NCBI RefSeq assembly: GCF_052216985.1
Contig: NZ_JBQOUY010000001.1
Span: forward strand, 62,001-126,000
Length of the DNA stretch: 64,000 bases
Source of the DNA: Acidaminococcus fermentans_A
Lineage (GTDB): Bacteria > Bacillota > Negativicutes > Acidaminococcales > Acidaminococcaceae
Reading direction: 5' to 3'
Shown here: positions 7,530 to 15,235 of the stretch, piece by piece
Numbering within the stretch: the first letter of the stretch is position 1
How the letters are laid out: each line of letters starts with the position of its first letter
Position numbers and translations under genes: made by a program
The notes under the pieces: model-generated
Databases searched by the model: none
What the model saw: the letters and a program-made list of their open reading frames with translations, nothing else
What the model was told of the DNA's origin: nothing

Positions 7530-8990
7530 TCAGGCCGCAGTGCCGCCAAACAGAGCGTCAAAATAGCTGGTATTAAATTCCAGTTCATCCTCAATCTTTT
7601 CCGCAGGAGTGGGCGGCGTGAAGTAGGTATGGAATTTAATATGCCCGTTCATCAGTTCGGTGTCCGGGTTTTCGTCCCTGCGGGCGGTGATTTCGGCCCC
7701 CAGCAGGTCCTGGCTGGCCACCAGAGCATTAAGACGGATTTGCTCGCTGTCAATGATGGAGTTGATCAAACGCCAGGTGATGTTCTGATCCAGCTTCTGC
7801 CAGTACGTCAGAATGAACGTCTGTTTCTGCCAGTTAAACATCCGCCGGATGTTGATAAAAGCATCCTTGGGATCCGTATTGCCCGGATAGCAAGCCATGC
7901 GATTCCCAAACAGCACCCAACCGCTCGTAAAGTTGAGCCCGGTGTTGATGCCCTGGCCGTTGAGGTACTCGGCCTGCTGCAAGTCCAGGACCACTTCCGT
8001 GCCGTCGTCCAGGCACAGGCCCGTAGCCTGGATGGCTTTATTGGACGGGGACTGGGACGGGATGTCGCCATTGGCAGCATCTGCCGTAGCGATGGCACCC
8101 AGCACATGGGTGCTCATGTGGTAGATATGGTCTCCCAGCTTGGCCCTGGGCCAGCAGACGTACTCCAGAGTGTTGGTGTAGTTGTTTTTGTTTTTCCAGG
8201 CCGGAGCATCGCTGTACTTGGCGATCTGGCTGTCCGCAGGCAGATCCACCAGAGCAATGGCTCTAAAGAGGCCGTTGATGTTGTCAGCCTTGGCAGACAT
8301 GATGGCCGCCACCTCGGGGTCCTCGGACCAGCCGGGGGCCAGCAGCAGGCCCGGCACGATCCGGGTCAGCGGAAACACCTGGGAGATGCACTCCAGGCCC
8401 TTGGGGCTTCCGGTGGCGCTGTCGATGCCGCCGATGATGTCGTCTTTTTTAACGGCACTGGGATCCAGCTCGTCGTAGTCCAGCAGGACGGTGGCGGCAC
8501 CTTTCAGGGCCCCGTCGTCCAGGATGGAGATGACCAGCTGGTAGTCGTCATTATAAGCCGCTTCGTAGTCCGTCCCAAGGACGGCCGCCTGAGCGGCTTC
8601 GGTCTTGTACACCTTAAGGGTATCCAGCAGGACCGGAGCGTCCAGCACCACCTGAGACTGGCTCACTGTAGCGGACTTTTTGCTGGTAGTCTTTTTGTGT
8701 TTGGCCGGGTCCAGCACGTTGACAAAGACCACTGGGGCGTAGCCGTACAGAGCGAACTGGCTGTACATGACCTCGCACAGGGTGTACTTGGACCAATCAT
8801 CGCTGTAGCCCAGCTGCTGGACGGCCTCTGCGTAGGTATAGCACAGGATGGGCCGGTTGGCTTTGGCCGGGTCCGTGGCCAGGTGAATGGGTGCCGTGCC
8901 GAAGACCACCGGCAGACCCGCCGTGGTCTGCACAGGCGGGGTCACGGCCGTAGGCTTTTCGGAGACGTAGACTCCATGTTTAAATGCCAT
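7530..8990 (-). CDS. FI: contractile tail sheath protein (P2 gpFI)
   Basis: A 486-residue tail sheath protein. The N-terminus FKHGVYVSEKPTAVTPPVQTTAGLPVVFGTAP is the family's entry handshake segment. Internal IDSATGSPKGLECISQVFP and LLAPGWSEDPEVAAIMSAKADNINGLFRAIALVDLP are typical, as is the C-terminal FTYWQK..QNITWRLINSIIDSEQIRLN region with the final ...FHTYFTPPTPAEKIEDELEFNTSYFDALFG. Contraction of this sheath drives the tube through the envelope. AAGGAGG lies 8 nt before the ATG. Confidence 0.96.
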   Translation of the reverse strand: MAFKHGVYVSEKPTAVTPPVQTTAGLPVVFGTAPIHLATDPAKANRPILCYTYAEAVQQLGYSDDWSKYTLCEVMYSQFALYGYAPVVFVNVLDPAKHKKTTSKKSATVSQSQVVLDAPVLLDTLKVYKTEAAQAAVLGTDYEAAYNDDYQLVISILDDGALKGAATVLLDYDELDPSAVKKDDIIGGIDSATGSPKGLECISQVFPLTRIVPGLLLAPGWSEDPEVAAIMSAKADNINGLFRAIALVDLPADSQIAKYSDAPAWKNKNNYTNTLEYVCWPRAKLGDHIYHMSTHVLGAIATADAANGDIPSQSPSNKAIQATGLCLDDGTEVVLDLQQAEYLNGQGINTGLNFTSGWVLFGNRMACYPGNTDPKDAFINIRRMFNWQKQTFILTYWQKLDQNITWRLINSIIDSEQIRLNALVASQDLLGAEITARRDENPDTELMNGHIKFHTYFTPPTPAEKIEDELEFNTSYFDALFGGTAA

Positions 8991-8993
8991 AGG

Positions 8994-9248
8994 TTAAACC
9001 TCCTTAGCACGTTGATAGTAGATATTAAGCAGACTCCCTTTAACCTGGGTCTGTTTTTGAGCTTCCGTAAAGTCAGACGGGCATACAAAAAGCCGGCGGA
9101 ACCAGCTGTACTGGTCCACCAGCTCCTGCACCCCGGCCGGGAAGCCGTTGATAAAACCCTGGGCATGCTGCAGTCGGCCGTGGCTTAAGGTCGGGCCGAC
9201 GTAGATCAGCAGGCCTGGGGCCTTCTTCTTAGAAATCGTCAAAATCAA
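8994..9248 (-). CDS. small phage tail-module protein of unknown function
   Basis: An 84-residue frame of unknown function between the tail-terminator candidate and the sheath gene. No ATG fits. The frame would start at a TTG (9248, or 9242 which has better spacing from GGAGG) inside the 3' end of the upstream gene, a 20-nt overlap. The product is basic and aromatic (QELVDQYSWFRRLFVCPSDF) without a signal peptide or membrane segment. A neck or sheath-initiator role fits the position but is only inference. Confidence 0.6.
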   Translation of the reverse strand: MILTISKKKAPGLLIYVGPTLSHGRLQHAQGFINGFPAGVQELVDQYSWFRRLFVCPSDFTEAQKQTQVKGSLLNIYYQRAKEV

Positions 9249-9687
9249 TCCCCTCCGTTTCCGGCTGCGCCACCAGATAGGTGGCCCGGATGATGCCCAG
9301 CCAGATGGGCGTGGGCTGCTGCTCCGGGAGCCGCCCTTTGAGAGGCAGCTGGAGCGAGGTCCGGTCGCACACCAGACGGTGCCGCAGCAGGGCCTGCCGA
9401 ATATGCTCCATCAGGTTGTACAAGCTCATGCAGCCATCAGGCGCTTCGTCCCGGATGGCCAGACCGATCTCCACGGTACAGGCGCTGTAAGCGTCCGCCT
9501 CTTTGTCCGTCCAGTCCACCACAGCCGCATATACGTAGGAGGACATCTCCACAGATCGGTCCCGGACCGGGGGATAGCCGGCATAGACCGCGATAGGCTC
9601 CAGGCGCTCCTTGCCCTGGGCCCGGTATTCGGTCACCACCTCTTCCAGGAGAGCCTTGAGGCTCTCCATCACAGTGACTAAAGTCAT
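9229..9687 (-). CDS. putative tail terminator / neck protein
   Basis: A 152-residue protein starting MTLVTVMESLKALLEEVVTEYRAQG with a following ...VYAGYPPVRDRSVEMSSYVYAAVVDW block. It occupies the place of lambda gene U, directly after a gpZ homologue, and its size fits a tail terminator, which stops tube growth and joins tail to head. The family was not recognised from motifs, so the role is positional inference. It overlaps gpZ by 4 nt. Confidence 0.7.
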   Translation of the reverse strand: MTLVTVMESLKALLEEVVTEYRAQGKERLEPIAVYAGYPPVRDRSVEMSSYVYAAVVDWTDKEADAYSACTVEIGLAIRDEAPDGCMSLYNLMEHIRQALLRHRLVCDRTSLQLPLKGRLPEQQPTPIWLGIIRATYLVAQPETEGIDFDDF

Positions 9688-10250
9688 AAGCTCACCTTCC
9701 CCAGCCGGTACTGCAGCTCGTGGATCAGACGGTCGTTGAGCATGGCGCTGGCGCTCTCGTCGATGGCCGCCCAGACCTCCTCGTTCTCGATCATCTGGGG
9801 CACGGACGGGCCGCCGGGGTTTTTGATAGGCAGCCGGGACGTGGTGTTGCCCATAGGATCCCGCCGGATGGCCAGCCCGGACCGCCCGCCCCAGAACAGA
9901 CCGGGAACCGGGCCGCCGCCGCTCTTTTTAACCCGTACGTTGAGGGGCCTCCTGGCGCTATGGCTGATCATAAACATGGTCAGCGGCAGCTGAGAGCCCG
10001 TAGCACCCACCACCCCGCCGATCAGGTTGGCAGAGATGCTGGGGCGCTTGGTAAAGAGCGATTTTTTGACCACCGATGCTTTGACCGCGTAGTTTTTACG
10101 GACCTCCACGGAGATCCGGCTCTTGACATGAGTCACTACCCGGCTGGCGGCGGCCGCTGCGGCCTTACGGGCCTCCTGGGGGCAGGCCAGCAGAGCGCCT
10201 TTTAGCAGCTCTGCGTTTTTTAAAGTAAAGTTAACATTAACGATACTCAA
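9684..10250 (-). CDS. prophage minor tail protein Z-like
   Basis: A 188-residue protein resembling the prophage minor tail protein Z (GPZ) family: an N-terminal helix rich in Ala/Lys (ARKAAAAAASRVVTHVKSRIS), VRKNYAVKASVVKKSLF, then MFMISHSARRPLNVRVKKSGG and the C-terminal IENEEVWAAIDESASAMLNDRLIHEL. Translation appears to begin at TTG (10250) preceded by GGGGGTGAGG; no ATG is well placed. Lambda gpZ acts in head-tail joining after tail assembly, consistent with the lambda-like head module just upstream. Confidence 0.75.
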   Translation of the reverse strand: MSIVNVNFTLKNAELLKGALLACPQEARKAAAAAASRVVTHVKSRISVEVRKNYAVKASVVKKSLFTKRPSISANLIGGVVGATGSQLPLTMFMISHSARRPLNVRVKKSGGGPVPGLFWGGRSGLAIRRDPMGNTTSRLPIKNPGGPSVPQMIENEEVWAAIDESASAMLNDRLIHELQYRLGKVSL

Positions 10251-10261
10251 GCCCTCACCCC

Positions 10262-10597
10262 CTACATGTCATTGGCCACCAGGATCAGGGTCACGATGCC
10301 CAGATCCGTCTTGGACTCCGCTACGGTATAGAGCTTGCCGTCCAGGCGGAAAGCCTGCCCGTAGACGGGGACCTCTTCCAGATCCTCCTCTTTGCAGTTG
10401 ACTGTTACGTGGCTGCCGTACATCTCGTAGTAGCGCCGGGTCTCGATATTGGACCCGAAGCTATACTGATCATCGGCGCTCACCTGCTGGACCACGGCCA
10501 CCCCCTGCAGGCCGTTAAGGTCGTGGACCTCGGCAAACTCGTCCGGGCACAAAAATACGTCCCGATCGGCGGCGATTGTGTCCCGAAATTTCCTCAT
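10262..10597 (-). CDS. putative head-tail connector (lambda FII-like position)
   Basis: A 111-residue protein with an N-terminal helix (MRKFRDTIAADRDVFL) and a beta-rich remainder, lying where lambda carries the head-tail attachment gene FII, between the FI-position gene and gpZ. Size and predicted fold fit, but sequence similarity could not be established by eye. It overlaps the upstream gene by 4 nt. Confidence 0.6.
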   Translation of the reverse strand: MRKFRDTIAADRDVFLCPDEFAEVHDLNGLQGVAVVQQVSADDQYSFGSNIETRRYYEMYGSHVTVNCKEEDLEEVPVYGQAFRLDGKLYTVAESKTDLGIVTLILVANDM

Positions 10598-10833
10598 TTC
10601 CGCTTGCGGACAGGCGGCTTGATGAGCTCCGGAGTAGCGTCCGGCAGGGTCATGGCTTCTTCCGGAGCTTCCGCCGCTTCCGCCACTTCCTTGGGCTGGG
10701 TTTCGTCCAGGGCGATCTGACCGGCAGCCAGGAGGTGTTTGGCTTCCTGGTCCTTTAAGTTCACATGGCCGCCCGGGCCCACCAGCTTACCCGCGTGCGC
10801 CACAAAGTTGCGCACAACCTTATAAGTGGTCAT
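10594..10833 (-). CDS. small head-module protein (lambda FI position)
   Basis: A 79-residue protein beginning with a compact segment (VVRNFVAHAGKLVGPGGHVNLKDQEAKHLLAAGQI) and then an acidic Ala/Pro/Glu tail ending in basic VRKRK. The first part resembles small phage proteins annotated DUF7210, which often follow the major capsid gene. Lambda gpFI at this position assists DNA packaging; that role is only suggested by place. Ribosome site AAGGGGG before the ATG. Confidence 0.65.
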   Translation of the reverse strand: MTTYKVVRNFVAHAGKLVGPGGHVNLKDQEAKHLLAAGQIALDETQPKEVAEAAEAPEEAMTLPDATPELIKPPVRKRK

Positions 10834-10836
10834 AAG

Positions 10837-11892
10837 TTATTCCCCCTTTACCTTAATCACAGCAAAGTCGGTAATGCATTCGGGGGCCACCAGGCAGCGG
10901 CAGTACATCGTCAGGCGCATTTCCTGGCTTTCCTTGTTGCCGTTGTAGTAAGGCACATACGGAGCGGCATAGGTGATATACCCGGTACCGGCGTCGTTGA
11001 GCAGGTTGACTGCCCCATGATACTGACGGCCACGGCCAGGGATGCCCAGGATGACATCATCGTCACCGATAAAGCCCTTCATCTTGCCGTCGTCGTCCAT
11101 GTAGGATTCGGCGTAAGAATAAACTTCCAGGTTCAGGGCAGGGATGCGGCCTACAAAGGATACCTGGGGAGATACGATCCGGGGAGCGATGTTAAACATA
11201 GACAGGTTGGCCGTAGAGGGGATGCCCATCCATTTCATGATCTGGTCATTGCCCAGCAAGTAGCCGGCCACGTTTTTGCCTACGATCATCACGGTGGGCA
11301 CCATGCCGGAGGCTTCCTGGATCTTCAGGGAGGCGGCTTTGATGTCATCGTAGATGGTGGCGCCGGCCTTGTCCCAGGTGGTGGTGGGGACCACTTTTTG
11401 TGTAAAGTTAAAGTCAACGGTGTCGATGATGGTCAGCTTGCCGTCATCGGCATAGCCTTTGATGTCATACTTGCCGGTGGTCAGCAGGTCGGCAGCCATC
11501 TTGTTTTTCCGGTTGATAATGCTGGCCTGCAGGTCCGCCAGGTCTCTGGCCTGGATTTCCGCAGCACGCTGAGCCGGAGTCTTGGTGGAAACAAAGTTTT
11601 CGCCGAAGCCTCTGTCGTTCAACATTTCAGGATCTACGACACGAGAAGGCGCCATCATAGGCGGTTTGTAAAAAAAGTCATCAAAACCGTTCCGGGCCAG
11701 TTCCACGGCCTTGCCGCCCCGGGTCACAAAAGGTGCCAGGTGGCGTTCACCGGTTTTCAGCTGCACTTCGATGGTGCTGGTGGTGGCAGTTTCAGGGATA
11801 ATGGGGAAAAAGGTGTCCAGCAGCAGGGAGGCAGGAGCCTTAAAACGTTCCACTGCAGACATCAGGGAGACAGTATCTTTCAGTCCAATCAT
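10837..11892 (-). CDS. major capsid protein (lambda gpE family)
   Basis: A 351-residue major capsid protein of the phage capsid E family. The N-terminus has LLDTFFPIIPETATTSTIEVQLKTGERHLAPFV and KPPMMAPSRVV, typical of the family, and the C-terminus MYCRCLVAPECITDFAVIKVKG matches the usual ending. HK97-type fold expected. AAGGAGG lies 9 nt before the ATG. It follows the decoration protein as in lambda D-E order. Confidence 0.95.
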   Translation of the reverse strand: MIGLKDTVSLMSAVERFKAPASLLLDTFFPIIPETATTSTIEVQLKTGERHLAPFVTRGGKAVELARNGFDDFFYKPPMMAPSRVVDPEMLNDRGFGENFVSTKTPAQRAAEIQARDLADLQASIINRKNKMAADLLTTGKYDIKGYADDGKLTIIDTVDFNFTQKVVPTTTWDKAGATIYDDIKAASLKIQEASGMVPTVMIVGKNVAGYLLGNDQIMKWMGIPSTANLSMFNIAPRIVSPQVSFVGRIPALNLEVYSYAESYMDDDGKMKGFIGDDDVILGIPGRGRQYHGAVNLLNDAGTGYITYAAPYVPYYNGNKESQEMRLTMYCRCLVAPECITDFAVIKVKGE

Positions 11893-11905
11893 GTGTCAGT
11901 CCTCC

Positions 11906-12244
11906 TTACAGCTTTGCGGTCAGATGGATGCCGATTTTCCGCAGTTCGTCTTCATGAGCTTCCACGGTGTCATCGGAGGCCGCGATCAGGGCGGCCCGGT
12001 TAAACCGGCCGGTCACGTAGGCAGTGCAGACGGCGGCCTTTTCGTCCACGTCCCAAGCCAGGATGGCGGAGGCCACACCGGCTTTGGCGGTGGCGCTGGC
12101 GGCTCCTTCCGGGGTCACGGTCAGCAGGGTGCCCTGCTTCAGGGCCGTGCCCGGGGTCAGAGTGTAGTTTTTCGTCAGCACGGGGATTTCCGGGCCGGCA
12201 AAAAGGTTGTTAGGAGTAATGGTGTTCTTGTCAATGATCGCCAT
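11906..12244 (-). CDS. head decoration protein (lambda gpD family)
   Basis: A 112-residue decoration protein of the HDPD/gpD family. It has the gpD-like FAGPEIPVLTKNYTLTPGTALKQGTLLTVT segment and a central AILAWDVDEKAAVCTAYVTGRFNRAAL. Trimers of gpD stabilise the expanded capsid. It sits between the protease/scaffold and capsid genes, the lambda C-D-E order. Confidence 0.92.
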   Translation of the reverse strand: MAIIDKNTITPNNLFAGPEIPVLTKNYTLTPGTALKQGTLLTVTPEGAASATAKAGVASAILAWDVDEKAAVCTAYVTGRFNRAALIAASDDTVEAHEDELRKIGIHLTAKL

Positions 12245-12249
12245 TTGCG

Positions 12250-13356
12250 TTAACCTCTTTTCTTGTTTACCAGGTTGACGATGTTGTCAACTTCGGCCTT
12301 GTTATCCTGAGCCGCAGGAGCGGGTTCGGTGACGTTGGCTTTGACACCAGCCGCGCCGGACTGCATCTGATCGGTGATCAGGGCCTTCAGTTCGTCCAGG
12401 GTCTTGTTTTCCACCTTCACAGCCGCCACTGCATCCACATATGGTTTCAGCTGTTTGGCGGTGGCCCCGTTGGCTTTGCCGGTTTCCACCAGGGCATTAA
12501 CCATGGGGTTGTCCCCCTTCATGGCATCCAGGGCTTTCACCCGGTCCGCTTCGGCCGCAGCCTTCTGGGCGGCTTCTGCTTTTTTATCCTGACCGTCCAA
12601 AAAGGCTTTCAGACGGTCCATGATGCCTGCGTCATTCGTAGTCATCGGTTCTTTCACCTCGTTCTTTTCGCACAGTTGTTTTAAGAGCCGGACCCGGCTG
12701 GGATCCAGGCTCGCCATCATGACGTTGTTGACCATCACCCCGCCGCCGCTCATGGAGGCGCTGACGCCATAGTCGTCGACACTATCCACAAAGCCGTTGT
12801 CCAGAGCTTCCTGGGCGGTCATCCAGGTTTCCTCGTCCATCATCCGGGCAATTTCGTCCCGGGTCAGGGCATCCCCGCACCGGGCACTGTAGACATTGAG
12901 CAGGGTGTCCTTGGTCTTATCCATCTGCTCGATGCACTTGGCCAGATCATCCCGGGTCAGGGTCTGGTAGCCAAAGCACAGCATGGGGTTGTGGATCATG
13001 TACAGGGCGTTGGCCGGCATGACCACGTCATCTGCGGCACTGGCCACCAGGGTGGCCGCACTGGCACAGATCCCGTCGATATGGCAGTGGATTTTACCGG
13101 TATAGGCCTTTAAGAGATTGTAGATGGCCTGGGCCTGGAACACATCCCCGCCCGGAGAGTTGATCCGAAGGGTCAGGTCCTTGCCGCCCAGGTCCCTCAG
13201 ATCCTGCTGCATCTCTTTGGCGCTGACCATGGGATCATCAGGCAAAAACGCATGCCAAAATTCAGCGTTCGGGCTGATTTCCCCATAGATCAGGAGCTCC
13301 GCCTCCTGGGAGTCGACTTCATTCTTGATGGTCCAAAAATCAGGTTTTTTCTTCAT
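12250..13356 (-). CDS. ClpP-type head maturation protease with scaffold tail
   Basis: A 368-residue protein. The N-terminal half is a phage ClpP/S49-like serine protease: LTLRINSPGGDVFQAQAIYN, then GICASAATLVASAADDVVMPANALYMIHNP with the nucleophile Ser within the CASAATL turn and the conserved His. From about residue 225 (VKEPMTTNDAGIMDRLKAFL) the sequence becomes a helical, charged scaffold-like domain, possibly with its own internal start, as in lambda C/Nu3. An in-frame GTG 12 nt upstream is possible, but the ATG has better spacing. It overlaps the portal gene by 17 nt. Confidence 0.9.
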   Translation of the reverse strand: MKKKPDFWTIKNEVDSQEAELLIYGEISPNAEFWHAFLPDDPMVSAKEMQQDLRDLGGKDLTLRINSPGGDVFQAQAIYNLLKAYTGKIHCHIDGICASAATLVASAADDVVMPANALYMIHNPMLCFGYQTLTRDDLAKCIEQMDKTKDTLLNVYSARCGDALTRDEIARMMDEETWMTAQEALDNGFVDSVDDYGVSASMSGGGVMVNNVMMASLDPSRVRLLKQLCEKNEVKEPMTTNDAGIMDRLKAFLDGQDKKAEAAQKAAAEADRVKALDAMKGDNPMVNALVETGKANGATAKQLKPYVDAVAAVKVENKTLDELKALITDQMQSGAAGVKANVTEPAPAAQDNKAEVDNIVNLVNKKRG

Positions 13357-14980
13357 CTTGTTTCTCACCGCCTTCCTGGGCGTTCTCCTGGCCTCCGGAC
13401 AGCACGTCCGGGGTCCCTACAGTCAGCCCCAGCTGCTTGATCAGGTCCTGCTCATAGGCCAGCTGCTCCAGATTTTCCTCCAGGTCGCTGCCGGTCATTT
13501 CGGCCGCTTCCCGCTCCCGGGTGGTCAAGCCGTACTTGACCCGCAGAGCAGAGCCGGTCACATCCTTGATGGGGTCCAGGATGCTCATGGTAGGGCCGAA
13601 CCAGTCAGCGGAGGCCCAGGCCTTACGCTTGACCGGGTCCTCAAAGTAGCCCGGGCACTTGACTCGGCCCGTCACTACCGCCTCCAGGAGCCACTGCTCG
13701 TAGATAGGCTGGCAGAAATCTGCCGCAAACCATCTCCGGCGGGTCTTAAATTCGTCCTGGGCCTGGAGCAGGGCGCCCCGGCTGGCGGAATAGGAGGAGT
13801 TAAAGCACTTGAGCAGGACCTCGTAAGGGATGTTGAGGGACGCCGCCACGCTCTTTTCCAGATGCGTCATATAGCTGTCATAGGCGCTCTGGGCGTTGGA
13901 GCTGTCCACGGTTTTGACGTCCACGCCTTTGGGCAGGCTGTTGAGCTGACCGGGGCCCAGCTTGTACTGGGTGGTGTCAACTACAGGCTCGTCGGCGTGA
14001 TCGTCGTCCGGCGCCCCGTAGGCGCTGGGCAGGATGTTGTCCAGGCTGTTGCTGGCCTGGGTCGTGTTAGTAAAAAATACAGACAAAAAGCTGCGGATAA
14101 TGGCTGCCGTCAGCTCGGCGTTACAGTATCGCCCGATCTGCTTGAGCTGCTCCAGCACGGGGGCCAGGTACGGCACGCCCCGATACTGTTCGGCCCGGGT
14201 GTCATGGCACACCTGGAGGATGTTGGGCATCCCGGTGCGAGGCCCGAAGGCCTCCACCCGCTGCCAGGTGGTCGCGCCGTCAATGTTGACCAGGTCGCCA
14301 GGGACTTTGTTGGAGATCCAGTAAGCTTCCAGCCTGCCGTCGGGAGTGACTTCCACCCCGTTGACGATATGATTGCCGTTTTCCGGGTTGAGCTGTTCGA
14401 TTCCGTAGGCGTTGGCCTCGCTGTAGCAGGCCTGAGGGCCCAAAGGGTTGCTCACCCGGTTGGCTTCCAGCAGCTGCAGTCGTAGTGTATATGGCATGTT
14501 ATAGGAGGGCGCCGTCCGGCGGAACAGCGCGAAACTGTCTCCATCGGTCAGATAGGTTGCATAAGCGACATTCTGCAAATCGTAGAAGTTGTTCCGCCGG
14601 CGGAAATCGCACTCCTTGGATCCGGCCCAGAGCTCAAACTCTCTGACCGTATTCCTCTCCCAGTCTCTCGCTTCTTCTGCCGTCAGCCCCAGGATCTTAT
14701 AGGGTATGCGGGGAAAGAGCCTGAGCCCGGCTCCCACAGCGTGCATGGTACTGGTGACAATGGCGGCACTGCCCAGAGGTGTGTTGATAGCCTGGTCAGC
14801 TGCCCGATTACGGAGCGTGATCAGATTAGCGTCGATGTCGCTCTTGGAGGACAGGCGCTGAGGCCTCCAGCTCCGCAGGGCATCCTTCTGCCAGGATGCG
14901 CCGCCGTCACTGTACCCGCTGTTGATCACAGCCGGGGACCGGATCCGGGATTTGATGAGTTTTCTTCGTTTCTTGCTCAC
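13340..14980 (-). CDS. portal protein (lambda gpB family)
   Basis: A 546-residue portal protein of the lambda gpB family. It begins with a basic stretch (SKKRRKLIKSRIRSPAV), then GGASWQKDALRSWRPQRLSSKSDIDANLITLRNRAADQAINTPLG, and has the IPYEVLLKCFNSSYSASRGALLQAQDEFKTRR motif diagnostic of the family. The dodecameric portal is the DNA entry channel. Translation starts at GTG (14980) with AGGAGG nine bases before it. Confidence 0.95.
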   Translation of the reverse strand: MSKKRRKLIKSRIRSPAVINSGYSDGGASWQKDALRSWRPQRLSSKSDIDANLITLRNRAADQAINTPLGSAAIVTSTMHAVGAGLRLFPRIPYKILGLTAEEARDWERNTVREFELWAGSKECDFRRRNNFYDLQNVAYATYLTDGDSFALFRRTAPSYNMPYTLRLQLLEANRVSNPLGPQACYSEANAYGIEQLNPENGNHIVNGVEVTPDGRLEAYWISNKVPGDLVNIDGATTWQRVEAFGPRTGMPNILQVCHDTRAEQYRGVPYLAPVLEQLKQIGRYCNAELTAAIIRSFLSVFFTNTTQASNSLDNILPSAYGAPDDDHADEPVVDTTQYKLGPGQLNSLPKGVDVKTVDSSNAQSAYDSYMTHLEKSVAASLNIPYEVLLKCFNSSYSASRGALLQAQDEFKTRRRWFAADFCQPIYEQWLLEAVVTGRVKCPGYFEDPVKRKAWASADWFGPTMSILDPIKDVTGSALRVKYGLTTREREAAEMTGSDLEENLEQLAYEQDLIKQLGLTVGTPDVLSGGQENAQEGGEKQDEEKT

Positions 14981-15001
14981 TGGATTCTGCCTCCTCTCAG
15001 T

Positions 15002-15223
15002 TCAGTCCATCAGGACGACTCTCTTGGTGCTGCCTGCCGGCTCCAGGGGTTCCCCGTCCAGGGTGGCCCCTGCCGCGATCAGGTCATCGATGGCCGCCCG
15101 GATGGTGGCCAGGTTGGCCCGGGTCAGGGTCCGGTTGCCGATGGTGTAGCTCTGACCGGTCAGCACAGCCTGTTCTGCTTCCAGGTACATCTTTAGCCTG
15201 GCATTTTGGATCTTATTTCCCAT
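15002..15223 (-). CDS. small head-tail joining protein (gpW / DUF6148-like)
   Basis: A 73-residue protein with the pattern YLEAEQAVLTGQSYTIGNRTLTRANLATIRAAIDDLI, found in DUF6148/gpW-like small proteins located between terminase and portal. In lambda, gpW plugs packaged heads and prepares them for gpFII. Ribosome site AAGGAGG 7 nt before the ATG. Confidence 0.85.
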   Translation of the reverse strand: MGNKIQNARLKMYLEAEQAVLTGQSYTIGNRTLTRANLATIRAAIDDLIAAGATLDGEPLEPAGSTKRVVLMD

Positions 15224-15235
15224 TTTTCGTCCTCC